A DNA stretch of 64,000 nt from Cohnella caldifontis (GCF_029360585.1 NZ_JAQZSJ010000011.1:62001-126000), one strand, 5' to 3'; shown: positions 42,074 through 51,461, counted from the stretch's first letter. Numbers and translations are program-made. The notes: a model not told the origin generated them from the sequence alone.

Positions 42074-43012
42074 GTGAAGTATAGAAGATTGGGCGGAAGC
42101 GGACTGAAGGTCAGCGAGATCAGCTTGGGAAGCTGGTTGACTTACGGAGGTTACGTCGAACGCGAGAACGCGGAGAAATCCATTAAAACCGCGTACGACC
42201 TCGGCATCAACTTCTTCGACACGGCCAACGTGTACGAACGAGGCGCGGCGGAAGAATTGGTCGGCAAGGCCCTGAAAGCTTACCCGCGCGAATCCTACGT
42301 GCTCGCCACGAAGGCGTTCTGGCCGATGGGCGACGGCCCGAACGACCGCGGGCTGTCGCGCAAGCACGTCATGGAGCAAGCCCATGCGAGCCTGAAACGT
42401 CTCGGCCACGACTATGTCGATATTTTCTACTGCCACCGCCACGATCCGGAGACCCCGCTGTACGAGACGCTGCGCGCGATCGACGATCTCGTTCGCCAAG
42501 GCAAAGTGCTCTATGTCGGCGTGAGCGAATGGCAGGCGTCCCAAATCGCGGAAGCGGTCGGGCTCGCCGACCGTTACTTGCTGGACCGGATCGTGGTCAA
42601 TCAGCCGGTCTACAACATGTTCGAGCGGTACATCGAGAAGGAAGTCATCCCGGTCAGCGAGCGTTCCGGCATCGGCCAAGTCGTCTTCTCCCCGCTCGCG
42701 CAAGGGCTGTTGACCGGCAAGTATACGTCGGCGTCCGATATTCCGCAGGACAGCCGCGCCGCCAAGCTGGACTGGGTGCGCAAGGGCATTACGGAAGAGA
42801 AGATCGCCAAAGTGAGAGCGCTGGAAGGCGTGGCCGCCGAGCTGGGCATCTCCGTCGGCAACCTGGCGCTGGCCTGGATCCTGCGCTTGAACAACGTCGC
42901 GAGCGCCCTTGTCGGCGCCAGCCGTCCGGAGCAGGTGACGGAGAACGCCAAAGCCTCGGGCATTACGCTCAGCGAAGAGGTGCTGGCGCGTATCGAGGAG
43001 ATTTTGAAGTAA
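42074..43012 (+). CDS. Aldo/keto reductase
   Basis: 312 residues, (beta/alpha)8 NADPH enzyme of the YghZ/Kv-beta-like branch. Catalytic Asp and Tyr in INFFDTANVYERGAAEELVG, Lys in YVLATKAFWPMGDGPNDRG, His in DIFYCHRHDPETP; NADPH pocket near LVGASRPEQVTENAKAS. GTG 42074 with GAGGAGG 8 bp upstream; the earlier ATG 42029 lacks a site. Control by the divergent HxlR is likely, and HxlR plus aldo/keto reductase is a common carbonyl-stress pair. Confidence 0.92.
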   Translation: MKYRRLGGSGLKVSEISLGSWLTYGGYVERENAEKSIKTAYDLGINFFDTANVYERGAAEELVGKALKAYPRESYVLATKAFWPMGDGPNDRGLSRKHVMEQAHASLKRLGHDYVDIFYCHRHDPETPLYETLRAIDDLVRQGKVLYVGVSEWQASQIAEAVGLADRYLLDRIVVNQPVYNMFERYIEKEVIPVSERSGIGQVVFSPLAQGLLTGKYTSASDIPQDSRAAKLDWVRKGITEEKIAKVRALEGVAAELGISVGNLALAWILRLNNVASALVGASRPEQVTENAKASGITLSEEVLARIEEILK

Positions 43013-43057
43013 GGAGACGCTGCTCGATTAGCGGCGAATTCATAGCGGACATAAGAG

Positions 43058-43094
43058 ACCCGGCTTCCGTTCCCGTTACGGAGCCGGGTTTTCT
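43058..43094 (+). terminator. Terminator of the aldo/keto reductase gene
   Basis: ACCCGGCTTCCGT and ACGGAGCCGGGT form a 12-bp stem with a small loop, followed by TTTTC. Confidence 0.9.
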
Positions 43095-43244
43095 GTTTGA
43101 AAGAGCTCATGTGAGGACTCTATTTATAGAAAATTTAGGTATGGCTGTCGCGTAACGGCTTGAAAGGTCGAAATCAGACCACTATTCTTGATTTATGTAT
43201 AACTTTGCCAATCTATCGGCTGTCGAAGCAGAGGAGTCCAAATC

Positions 43245-46200
43245 ATGAAGCGTTGGTCGCGCAAGTCGTTATTATTCGCCATCCTATTCACCCTGGTCTT
43301 CACATTCGCCGTAGAGACGCCGGAACAGAAGGCGGCAGCGGCATCCGCCCAGTCATTCAAGCGAATCATCGCCGGCGACCGGTTGTCTTATGCGCTGGAT
43401 GGAGACGGCCGTTTGTACGCCTGGGGTCTCTTCAGCGATTTTCATTTCGGCGGCCATCGGACTCCGAGTCAGATCGATTGGTTCGGAAACCGGCCGATTT
43501 CCGACATCGCCGTCATCAATGGAAGCTTGGCGGCGCTGATGGCGGACGGAACCGTCTGGATGCATGACCGATACGCTTCCTCCAGCGATGAACCGATCGT
43601 TCAGGTCCCGGGCTTGAGCGGAATCTCGGATATTTCGGCGACTGAGCTTGCCGTTTACGCGCGGGATAACGCCGGCATCGTATATGACTGGAACGACTAT
43701 TCGGCGACGAAAGGCCTTTACCTGCGCAAGCGGGATGCGGCGATTCCCGATCTGGCCGCACTGTACGGAGGTTATGCCATCAAGAAGGACGGCACGGTAT
43801 GGTTTTTGGAATCGTCGGATACGGAGCCCGTACAGATTTCGGGACTCGCGTCGGTCACCAAGATCGTAACCGCGCATGGAGCGGTATTCGCGCTGAAGGC
43901 GGACGGAACCGTCTGGACATGGGGTCAGCCGATGGCAAGCGGCAACGTCGTTTGGCCAGAAGAAGGCTGGACTTGGGAACCGTCCAAGGTGGACGGACTG
44001 GAAGGCGTCAGGGATCTCTCCGCCGGCAAAGACCACGTGATCGCGCTGAAGAACGACGGCACGGTGTGGGGCTGGGGCAAGAACGATCAAGCCCAGTTGG
44101 GCAAAGGTTTGCCGAACGAGGTGCCGAAGCCGGTTGGGCTGGGGTCGCTGCACGATATTCAAAGCATCGGCACCGGGTACGGCGCCAGCCATTCCTTCGC
44201 CGTGGACAAGCAAGGGAACGTGTGGTCATGGGGGAGCAATCGGTCGGGAGAAACCGGCACAGACAGCAAGGAGGCCGCGGTCGCCGATCCGAAAAAGCTG
44301 TTCTTCTACACCGAACTGGACGGCAAGACCGCATTCGATACCGCGCGGATCCAGACGTCTCCCCCGAGCATCGGCGCGTATGCCGTCTCCGACAACGGGT
44401 TAATCCTGGCGGCAACGGATGTCGAAATGCTGCGGTCGACCGATTACGGACAGACTTGGACGAAACAGCCTCTGCCCGTGAAGGAAGCTGGATCTGCAAT
44501 CAATGTTGAGTATGTAAGCCGAAACGAGACGTTTTACTACTCTCCGTCCAATGCGCGTAAAGCCAATGTTTTCTGGTCGAAGGACGGCGTAAAATGGACC
44601 CGCTTGACGCTCACGGGAACCGATGGCGCCGCGTTGAATATGCTCAGCGTGAAATGGCTGAACGGGCAATACATCATGACGGCCAGAGACGTGAAAGACG
44701 ACTGGGGACATCAGACGTACATCTTGACTTCCGCGGACGGTTACTCCTGGAAGCAAGCTGCCCTTGTTCCGCAGAAAGCGATCGACATCATCTGGAACGG
44801 CAAGCGCTACGTCGGCTTGTCGGGAGGCTACCGTTATTTCGGCAGCACGACATCTCTGAATCAAATGAAGATTGATGCCAAAGAAGGGCTGAACGCCGAA
44901 CTGATCGTATACACGTCCGACGATCTGACCCAATGGACGATGCGTTCCGGAACGATCAAAAACCTGAAATACGCCAATCCCTTTTTCAATCCGGACTTTC
45001 CGCTGAGGGACTATCAACCCCAGCTCTATGATCTGAAGGCAGATGGCACGATCGTATTGATGGACGATTACGGCAATTTCCTGGAGTCGAAGGACGGCAT
45101 CGCGTTCAAGGTCACTCGCACCGACTCGCAATTCAGGTTTAATACGCTGAACACGGTCTACTGGAACGGCAGCCAGTATGTAACCTACTTAACCGAGTAT
45201 TATACGAATAAAGTTTATTTGCTCACTTCCAAGGACAAAGTCAAATGGACGAAGAAGGAGTTTACCGCCGTCCCGGGAGGCGGACGGGTGGAGAAAGTCG
45301 GCAGCCGGTTCGTTCTGTTCGGGAGCCGGAACCGGATTGCCGTGTCGACGGACGGCCTGAGCTGGAAGACGACCGTGGCGCCGACGCCGTTTTACAAGAT
45401 CTTCGACATGTTGAAAAACGGCGGCACCTACATGGCGGTCGGCAACGAACAGACGGATGCGGGAACCACGAAGCCCGTTGTCCAGACAAGCACGGACGGC
45501 AAGAGTTGGAAAACGGTGTTCTCCTCCAACGTCTCCGGCCAGAGAGACGGTTCGCTGTCCTCCGTTGCCGCGAGCGGCAAAGGGTATGCAGCCGTTGGCG
45601 GACCTTACACGGTCACCTCTGCCGACGGAGTCAAGTGGTCGGTCAATCCGCTGCCGTCCGGCGTCTGGCTGAGCAAGGTGGTCTGGTCGGGCTCCAAATT
45701 CGTGGCGCTCGACAACAGCCATCCGCGCGTCAAGCTGTATACGTCGGATAACGGGGTCAAATGGAAGGAAGCGGCGTACAAGCCTTCCGGTTATTTGACG
45801 GATCTGGCCGCGCATAACGGCACGGTGGTCGCTGTCGGGTATACAGGCAAGCAGACGTTCACCGTTTCATCCGCGAACCTAACGAACTGGCAGGAAACCA
45901 AGCTCGCGATCGGCCAAGACAATGCGGCTTGGGGAGTCAACCAGAGCCGGCCGGACAACACCCATGTGCAATGGGCCAACGACCGTTTCTTCATCATGGC
46001 CGATGAGATCTACTCCTCCAAAGACGGCAAGAAATGGACCGTCGAAGCGGGCGATTATCACGATTACGCCGCCCACAACCCGCATGTCATTCCGTACGGC
46101 GACATTCTCTGGACCGGTCGGGATTATCGGTACCTCACGTCTAATCTAGTCGGCGTTTCCGCGGATTTGAAATCGTGGAAATTCTATCGAGTGGACTTGG

Positions 46201-46313
46201 ACGGTCTCTTCGCGCGTTCGGTCTGGACCGGCTCCGACGTGCTGAGCGTCACGAGCGTCGATTTTCTTCTTCGGGTTAAGGACAAGACCTCTGGAGTCGT
46301 AACAGGTTTCTGA
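43245..46313 (+). CDS. Large secreted RCC1-repeat and BNR-repeat protein
   Basis: 1022 residues. Signal peptide (RKSLLFAILFTLVFTFAVET). Residues about 40-360 hold RCC1-type propeller blades, seen as DGDGRLYAWG, LMADGTVWMHD, KADGTVWTWGQ, KNDGTVWGWGKNDQAQLGKG and DKQGNVWSWGSNRSGETG. From about 380 to the end roughly nine BNR-like blades occur (STDYGQTWTK, SKDGVKWTRL, TSADGYSWKQ, TSTDGKSWKTV). The chain probably forms two beta-propellers. No anchoring motif, so it is secreted or loosely bound. Ligand unknown. ATG with GCAGAGGAG upstream. Confidence 0.85.
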   Translation: MKRWSRKSLLFAILFTLVFTFAVETPEQKAAAASAQSFKRIIAGDRLSYALDGDGRLYAWGLFSDFHFGGHRTPSQIDWFGNRPISDIAVINGSLAALMADGTVWMHDRYASSSDEPIVQVPGLSGISDISATELAVYARDNAGIVYDWNDYSATKGLYLRKRDAAIPDLAALYGGYAIKKDGTVWFLESSDTEPVQISGLASVTKIVTAHGAVFALKADGTVWTWGQPMASGNVVWPEEGWTWEPSKVDGLEGVRDLSAGKDHVIALKNDGTVWGWGKNDQAQLGKGLPNEVPKPVGLGSLHDIQSIGTGYGASHSFAVDKQGNVWSWGSNRSGETGTDSKEAAVADPKKLFFYTELDGKTAFDTARIQTSPPSIGAYAVSDNGLILAATDVEMLRSTDYGQTWTKQPLPVKEAGSAINVEYVSRNETFYYSPSNARKANVFWSKDGVKWTRLTLTGTDGAALNMLSVKWLNGQYIMTARDVKDDWGHQTYILTSADGYSWKQAALVPQKAIDIIWNGKRYVGLSGGYRYFGSTTSLNQMKIDAKEGLNAELIVYTSDDLTQWTMRSGTIKNLKYANPFFNPDFPLRDYQPQLYDLKADGTIVLMDDYGNFLESKDGIAFKVTRTDSQFRFNTLNTVYWNGSQYVTYLTEYYTNKVYLLTSKDKVKWTKKEFTAVPGGGRVEKVGSRFVLFGSRNRIAVSTDGLSWKTTVAPTPFYKIFDMLKNGGTYMAVGNEQTDAGTTKPVVQTSTDGKSWKTVFSSNVSGQRDGSLSSVAASGKGYAAVGGPYTVTSADGVKWSVNPLPSGVWLSKVVWSGSKFVALDNSHPRVKLYTSDNGVKWKEAAYKPSGYLTDLAAHNGTVVAVGYTGKQTFTVSSANLTNWQETKLAIGQDNAAWGVNQSRPDNTHVQWANDRFFIMADEIYSSKDGKKWTVEAGDYHDYAAHNPHVIPYGDILWTGRDYRYLTSNLVGVSADLKSWKFYRVDLDGLFARSVWTGSDVLSVTSVDFLLRVKDKTSGVVTGF

Positions 46314-46320
46314 GTAAAGT

Positions 46321-46360
46321 ACAGAGCATGAGAGGAATCGCTTCTCATGCTCTGTTTTTT
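46321..46360 (+). terminator. Terminator of the propeller-protein gene
   Basis: ACAGAGCATGAGA and TCTCATGCTCTGT form a 13-bp perfect stem, then TTTTTT. Confidence 0.96.
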
Positions 46361-46455
46361 ATTTCCGCTTGCGCCGCCCCCCGTATCTGATTGCTGGAAA
46401 CTTCCGTTATCGTAAGGGAAACGAATACAAATCCGAGGACTGGGGATTGACATCG

Positions 46456-47208
46456 ATGTTCGATGCGCCGATCGAAGAAGTTTTCGAAGAAATCACGCGG
46501 CCCTATGAACCCGATTTACGCAGGTACTGCTATAAATTGGCGGGCAAGGAATGGGACGGCGACGATTTGTTTCAGGAAACGATGCTCAAGGCGTTCCGCC
46601 GGTTCCGAAGATGGCCGGAGCGGGAGTTCAGCAAACCTTACTTGTACCGGATCGCGGCGAACGCTTGGTTGGATGTTTGCCGCAGGCGCAGAATCTCCTT
46701 CGTGCCAGAATACCTTGCCGACCACAACGACCTGTCCTACGCGGATTGGAGCCGGCATGACGTCCGCGAATCGTTGGAACTGCTCATGGACGCATTGGAG
46801 CCGCGGCAGGCGGCATTGATCTTGCTGACGGACGTGTTCGGATTCACGCCGACGGAAACCGCGGAAGCGTTAGGGCAGCCGATCACGGCGGTCAAAGCCG
46901 CGCTGCACCGTGCCCGGATGCGGCTGAAAAAAGCGGCGGATCGGCAGTTCCACATGCTGAAAGAGGATGAGAACGATGCGAAGGCTCCAAGGTCCAAAGC
47001 GGACGCGGAGCTGCTGGAATCGTTCGTCCAAGCGTTCAGGAGCGCGGATGTGCAATCGATGTTCAGCGCTTACCGCGAGCTGTCCGATCTCGGGATCAGG
47101 ATCGAACGCGTAGGGTTCATGCACGGCCGCGCTTGGTTTTATTTCAAAGACCCGGACGGCAACGTGTTGACCGTGACTTCGCCACTCATCGGAAAAACGG
47201 AGGAATGA
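46456..47208 (+). CDS. ECF-type sigma factor with VOC-like C-terminal tail
   Basis: 250 residues. Sigma2: YEPDLRRYCYKLAGKEWDGD, DLFQETMLKAFRRFRRWPER, YLYRIAANAWLDVCRRRR. Sigma4: LEPRQAALILLTDVFGFTPT, ETAEALGQPITAVKAALHRA. The last 65 residues (AYRELSDLGIRIERV, RAWFYFKDPDGNVLTV) resemble the closing half-module of a VOC domain. ATG 46456 by spacing from GGGGA; a TTG three codons earlier is possible. After its stop the same frame runs on into a second, clearer VOC fragment. Confidence 0.85.
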   Translation: MFDAPIEEVFEEITRPYEPDLRRYCYKLAGKEWDGDDLFQETMLKAFRRFRRWPEREFSKPYLYRIAANAWLDVCRRRRISFVPEYLADHNDLSYADWSRHDVRESLELLMDALEPRQAALILLTDVFGFTPTETAEALGQPITAVKAALHRARMRLKKAADRQFHMLKEDENDAKAPRSKADAELLESFVQAFRSADVQSMFSAYRELSDLGIRIERVGFMHGRAWFYFKDPDGNVLTVTSPLIGKTEE

Positions 47209-47424
47209 ACGGATGGGAAAGCCTTTGAGATCGAACATCGGCAATTTCCGGTCAACAACTACCAAGTCGAGCAATATTTCAACTTCCATACCGATGACGT
47301 GGACGGAGCCTATCGCGCGTTGAAGGAAAAAGGGGCCGATGTGGGGGAAATCGAGAGTTTCGACGGCGGACTGCGCGGCTTCTCGCTGTACGATCCTGAC
47401 GGGAATAAGTACGGGGTCGTGTAA
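47209..47424 (+). pseudogene. VOC-protein C-terminal fragment without a start codon
   Basis: Directly after the sigma stop, in the same frame, 70 codons read as the second half of a VOC protein: KAFEIEHRQFPVNNYQVEQY, FNFHTDDVDGAYRALKEKGA, RGFSLYDPDGNKYGVV and stop at 47422. No in-frame start exists before it. It either represents a deleted VOC gene or a segment normally read through. It is homologous to the tail of the sigma gene (AYRxL...F...DPDGN...V). Confidence 0.7.
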
Positions 47425-47470
47425 TGACGCGAATCCTCTTGCATAATAAATTAATCTTTCGTCCCGGTCA

Positions 47471-47505
47471 CCACCCTGACACAAGGCTGTCAGGGTGGTT
47501 GTTTT
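47471..47505 (+). terminator. Terminator after sigma/VOC region
   Basis: CCACCCTGAC and GTCAGGGTGG, 10-bp perfect stem with an 8-base loop, then TTGTTTT. Confidence 0.9.
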
Positions 47506-47558
47506 ACTATGAGAATGTAAGCAAGACAGACAACAACCCTTAGAGGAGGAAAAATTAA

Positions 47559-48722
47559 ATGACCTTTACCAACCGCACGTTGAACGAAATAACGGAAGAA
47601 CTGAAGCCGTTCCGCATCGCCATCCCGCAGGCGGATCTGGACGATCTGCAATACCGTCTCTCCCGGACAAGATGGCCGGAGGCGGTAAGCGAATCGGCGT
47701 GGAGATACGGCGTATCGCTCGATTACGTGAAAGAGTTGGCGGCCTACTGGCAAAACGGATACGATTGGCGGAAGCACGAAGCGCGATTGAACGAATATCC
47801 GCAATTCATCACGACGATCGACGGAGCGCAAATCCATTTCCTGCATGTCCGTTCGCCCGAGCCGGACGCGTTTCCCCTCCTGCTGACGCACGCTTGGCCC
47901 AGTTCGATCGTCGAATTCCTGGAGCTAATCGGACCTCTGAGCGATCCGCGACGGTACGGGGGCGATCCGGCGAACGCCTTCCACCTCGTCATCCCGTCCG
48001 TTCCCGGCTTCGGGTTTTCCGGTCCCTCCCTCGAACCGGGATGGAACATTGCCCGCATCGCCCGGGCGTTCGATACTTTGATGAAACGTCTAGGCTACCA
48101 AGCGTACGGCTCCCATGGCAGCGACGTCGGAGCGCTCGTCTCGCGCGAGCTCGGCCTGCAGAAGCCGGAAGGTCTTCGCGGCATTCACGTGCTGCAACTC
48201 TTCTCTTTCCCATCGGGAGATCCGGCGGAGATGGCGGATTTGTCCGAGGAGGATCAGAAGCGGCTGCAGTTCCTTGGGCTCTTCCAGTCGAGGGCCGGCT
48301 TCAACGCCATCCAGACGACGAGGCCGCAAACCCTTTCCTACGGACTCGCGGACTCGCCGGCCGGGCAACTGGCTTGGATCGCCGACTTGTTCTGCGGTTT
48401 CGGCGACCACGTGGACGCGATCGATCGGGACGCGTTTCTGACGAACGTTTCCTTGTACTGGCTGACCCATACGGCCGAATCCTCGACGCGCCTTTACTAC
48501 GAGAATGCGCATCTCGGCCAAGAACACCAAGGGCCAAGCGCGATTCCGACCGGCGTCGCGGTGTGCGGACAAGATTTCAAATCGATCAGGCGATTCGCCG
48601 AGCGTGACAACACGAACATCGTCCATTGGTCGGAGTTCGAACGAGGGACGCACTTCGCCGCCATGGACGCCCCGGACCTGCTCGTCTCGGACATTCAAGC
48701 TTTCTTCCGCCGGTTTCGATAA
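47559..48722 (+). CDS. Epoxide hydrolase (EHN-domain alpha/beta hydrolase)
   Basis: 387 residues. N-terminal EHN region (ELKPFRIAIPQADLDDLQYR, LSRTRWPEAV) wraps the alpha/beta core. Oxyanion motif LLTHAWPSSIVEFLE (HxWP in place of HGxP), nucleophile Asp in YGSHGSDVGALVSRELG, final His in GTHFAAMDAPDLL. Such enzymes open epoxides, including juvenile-hormone- and styrene-type substrates. ATG with TTAGAGGAGG upstream. Monocistronic, before two WYL regulators. Confidence 0.92.
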   Translation: MTFTNRTLNEITEELKPFRIAIPQADLDDLQYRLSRTRWPEAVSESAWRYGVSLDYVKELAAYWQNGYDWRKHEARLNEYPQFITTIDGAQIHFLHVRSPEPDAFPLLLTHAWPSSIVEFLELIGPLSDPRRYGGDPANAFHLVIPSVPGFGFSGPSLEPGWNIARIARAFDTLMKRLGYQAYGSHGSDVGALVSRELGLQKPEGLRGIHVLQLFSFPSGDPAEMADLSEEDQKRLQFLGLFQSRAGFNAIQTTRPQTLSYGLADSPAGQLAWIADLFCGFGDHVDAIDRDAFLTNVSLYWLTHTAESSTRLYYENAHLGQEHQGPSAIPTGVAVCGQDFKSIRRFAERDNTNIVHWSEFERGTHFAAMDAPDLLVSDIQAFFRRFR

Positions 48723-48877
48723 CGTTGAGAATGAAACGAAATGGCCTCGAGAGCCGATCTTGAGGCTTTCCTTTTTCGCCGATTTCCGGCTTCGGCGGCA
48801 GGTACACGCATCAAAGCGTAGAAACTAGTAGAGTCGGAAAATGCGACGATTGCCGAATTCGGGTTGGAGGATTTCCC

Positions 48878-49798
48878 ATGAAGCTGGATCGTTTGCTCGC
48901 GATTACGATGACCCTGCTGAATCAGCCCCGCGTCAGCGCCGCCGTACTGGCCAAGCGCTTCGAGGTCTCGCTTCGCACGATCTATCGCGATATGGAAGCC
49001 ATCAACCAGGCGGGTATTCCGATCGTCTCGTTCGCCGGTTCGGACGGGGGATACGAGATCATGGAAGGGTACCGTTTGGAAAAGCAGGTACTGTCGCTAG
49101 AGGACTTCTCGTCCATTTGCACCGCCTTGCGCAGCGTACGGTCCGCGACGGATCAATCCGAGATCGATCGGTTAATCGAAAGGATCGGGGCGCTGGTGCC
49201 CGAGCCTTCGGCGCTGGAAGGCCAATCGCTTGTGGATCTGGATTTCAAGCCGGCTCCTAACGATAAAGAACGGTTCGTTCCGCTGCACGAAGCCATCAAG
49301 GAACTGAAAATCGTTCAGTTTGCTTATTTGGACAACAAAGGCTCGGAAACCGAGCGCAAAGTCGAACCGATGGGCCTTTTCCTCAAAGGCTATGTATGGT
49401 ACATGTACGGCTTTTGCTTGAACCGGACGGATATCCGGGTGTTTCGCCTTTCCCGCATCAGCGGGTTGAAGATTTTGCCGCAAAGCTTTGTCCGCCGGGA
49501 CTATACGTTGAAGGATGTCGAACGGCAGTTCATGGAAAGAGCCGATTTCGCGAAGGTAAAGGCGGTTCTGCGGTTCCGACCGGAGGCCGAAACCCGGGTT
49601 CGGGACGAATTCGGGTACGACCGAATGACCGTGAATCCGGATCGGACGATTTCGCTCACGGCGAGTTTTTCTTCGATGGACCGGGCCGTACAGAAAATCA
49701 TGAGCTTCGGCGGTTCCGTGCAAGTGATCGAACCCCAGCAGTTGATCCGGGAATTGAAGGAGCAAATTCGGAAAATGAGCGGATTGTACTCCGATTAA
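48878..49798 (+). CDS. HTH-WYL (YafY-type) transcriptional regulator, copy 1
   Basis: 306 residues. N-terminal HTH (LAITMTLLNQPRVSAAVLAK, RFEVSLRTIYRDMEAINQAG) followed by a WYL ligand domain (residues about 140-220: KGYVWYMYGFCLNRTDIRVF, RLSRISGLKILP) and a WCX-like C-terminal part. ATG 48878 with TTGGAGG upstream. A similar gene follows within 50 bp. Likely represses or activates a nearby stress gene such as the DinB protein at 50847 (inference). Confidence 0.9.
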   Translation: MKLDRLLAITMTLLNQPRVSAAVLAKRFEVSLRTIYRDMEAINQAGIPIVSFAGSDGGYEIMEGYRLEKQVLSLEDFSSICTALRSVRSATDQSEIDRLIERIGALVPEPSALEGQSLVDLDFKPAPNDKERFVPLHEAIKELKIVQFAYLDNKGSETERKVEPMGLFLKGYVWYMYGFCLNRTDIRVFRLSRISGLKILPQSFVRRDYTLKDVERQFMERADFAKVKAVLRFRPEAETRVRDEFGYDRMTVNPDRTISLTASFSSMDRAVQKIMSFGGSVQVIEPQQLIRELKEQIRKMSGLYSD

Positions 49799-49846
49799 CG
49801 CTCTATCCGTTCAGGAGCTGGGGGCAGCATCTCGAGATTTGCCTGA

Positions 49847-50806
49847 ATGCCATTAGAGGGGGCTTCCGATCTGAAAGTCCATCGACTCCTTTCGATCGTC
49901 ATGCATCTGCTGAACCGCAAAAGAATGAGCGGACAGGAACTGGCCGATCTGTTCGAAGTATCCTTGCGGACGATCTATCGCGATCTGGAGACCATCAATA
50001 GCGCCGGGATCCCGATCATCTCTTACTCCGGTGCGAACGGCGGGTACGAGATCATGGAGCAATACCATATCGATAGACAGATCGTTACGCTCGAGGACCT
50101 TCATTCCATCATGAATGCGCTCAAGGGAATACGGTCTTCTCTCGATGATCCGGACCTGGATACCTTGATCGCGAAAGTCGGGGCGCTGATGACCAAATCG
50201 GAGCAAAGCTTGCTCGAGGATGCCGGCGAGACGCTTATATTCGATACGAACATCTGGCGGGGCGGACATGTCGACCAAGCCATGATGGCAGGGCTCCGGC
50301 AAGCCGCCCGAAATCGATACGCCGTTCAATTTCGGTATACGAATGCCGAAGGGCAGGACGAGCTTCGAACGGTGGAACCGATTGGGCTGGCTTGGAAAGG
50401 ATACGCGTGGTACTTATACGCTTATTGCCGGATGCGCGACGACTATCGGAGCTTCCGCCTTACGCGCATCAAACAACTTGTCGTTACGGATGAAAGGTTC
50501 ATGCGAAGAGAAGCGAGCTTGGAGGATCTGAATGCCCGGTGGGGCCAACAAGAAAATGAACATGAGATCCGGATGGTGCTCCGCTTCCACCCCCGGGCGA
50601 GGGTCCGGGTAGAAGAATATTTCCCGCCGGAGGAAATAGAGAGGGATGAAGACGGCTATTTCATCGTGCGAACCCAACATGCGGAGGACATATGGTTATA
50701 CGGAACGTTGCTCAGTTACGGTACGGACGTGACGGTGCTGGAGCCGAAGCATTTGGCCGATAACGTCAAAGAGCGCGCGCGGCAAATCTTTAACCAATAC
50801 GAATAG
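49847..50806 (+). CDS. HTH-WYL (YafY-type) transcriptional regulator, copy 2
   Basis: 319 residues from ATG 49847. Same architecture as the previous gene: HTH with EVSLRTIYRDLETINSAGIP, WYL domain with GYAWYLYAYCRMRDDYRSFR. The ATG lacks a good ribosome site, while CTG 49871 lies 8 bp after AGAGGGGG and would give KVHRLLSIVMHLLNRKRMSG, the usual N-terminus; a CTG start is therefore possible. About 50% of positions match copy 1. Convergent with a DinB gene, a frequent pairing in Bacilli. Confidence 0.88.
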   Translation: MPLEGASDLKVHRLLSIVMHLLNRKRMSGQELADLFEVSLRTIYRDLETINSAGIPIISYSGANGGYEIMEQYHIDRQIVTLEDLHSIMNALKGIRSSLDDPDLDTLIAKVGALMTKSEQSLLEDAGETLIFDTNIWRGGHVDQAMMAGLRQAARNRYAVQFRYTNAEGQDELRTVEPIGLAWKGYAWYLYAYCRMRDDYRSFRLTRIKQLVVTDERFMRREASLEDLNARWGQQENEHEIRMVLRFHPRARVRVEEYFPPEEIERDEDGYFIVRTQHAEDIWLYGTLLSYGTDVTVLEPKHLADNVKERARQIFNQYE

Positions 50807-50809
50807 GAC

Positions 50810-50848
50810 AAGGCGCGCATCCCGATCTCCGGAAGCGCGCCTTTCGTT
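50810..50848. terminator. Bidirectional terminator between WYL and DinB genes
   Basis: AAGGCGCGC and GCGCGCCTT, 9-bp perfect stem with 16-base loop, between convergent genes. Confidence 0.8.
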
Positions 50849-51344
50849 ATGCCGGGGCTTGCATCCCCATGGAGATCCATTCTTCTTTCGACGGACCGTA
50901 AATTCCGATCACGGGAAGTCCCGCTTGACGCATCAGGACGGTTAACTGCGCCCGATGGTGGATTTCGTGCTTGAGAAAGATCGACAAGGTAAAGCCGTGT
51001 TTCCATTGTTGGCCGAACATATTGACGGACTCCTGCAGCTTCTCATCGTTCCACTGCGTCTGTACCGCCTCGATTAGGGAAGCGGAAGCGGCGGAGTACG
51101 CTTGGACGATGTCCGCCGCGGATTCCGGAGCCTCGGCGCGCTCGGGCGGCGATTCGAATTGAAGTCCGGTCGGAGTCAGAACGCCGCCCGAAGGCACCAA
51201 GTGCCAAGCTAACGTCCCAAGCGTTCGGAAGCCTGGCGCGATCGGTTGCTTCAAAGATGCATCGGTCAGGGTACTCAGCAGTTTGTGCGTGAAATGGGAC
51301 TCATTGCGGTACTCGTTAACAAAGCTTTGAACGGAAGTATACAT
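50847..51344 (-). CDS. DinB-family metal-binding protein
   Basis: 165 residues. His in LGTLAWHLVPSGGV near residue 48 and the pair in LKHEIHHRAQLTVLMRQAGL near 127 are the likely metal ligands; VIGIYGPSKEEWISMGMQAP closes the domain as in YfiT/DinB relatives. ATG 51344 with AGGAGGC upstream. Tail-to-tail with WYL regulator copy 2. Third DinB protein of the window. Confidence 0.9.
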   Translation of the reverse strand: MYTSVQSFVNEYRNESHFTHKLLSTLTDASLKQPIAPGFRTLGTLAWHLVPSGGVLTPTGLQFESPPERAEAPESAADIVQAYSAASASLIEAVQTQWNDEKLQESVNMFGQQWKHGFTLSIFLKHEIHHRAQLTVLMRQAGLPVIGIYGPSKEEWISMGMQAPA

Positions 51345-51461
51345 GGGGCATGCCTCCTATGATGGGGTTCGTCGAGCGGTTTCCGCTCGCTGCGATTTCA
51401 TTATAGGAAGCCCCGGCTGACATCTATATGTCAGCAAATCGGAGGTGAGTAACGGAATCCC

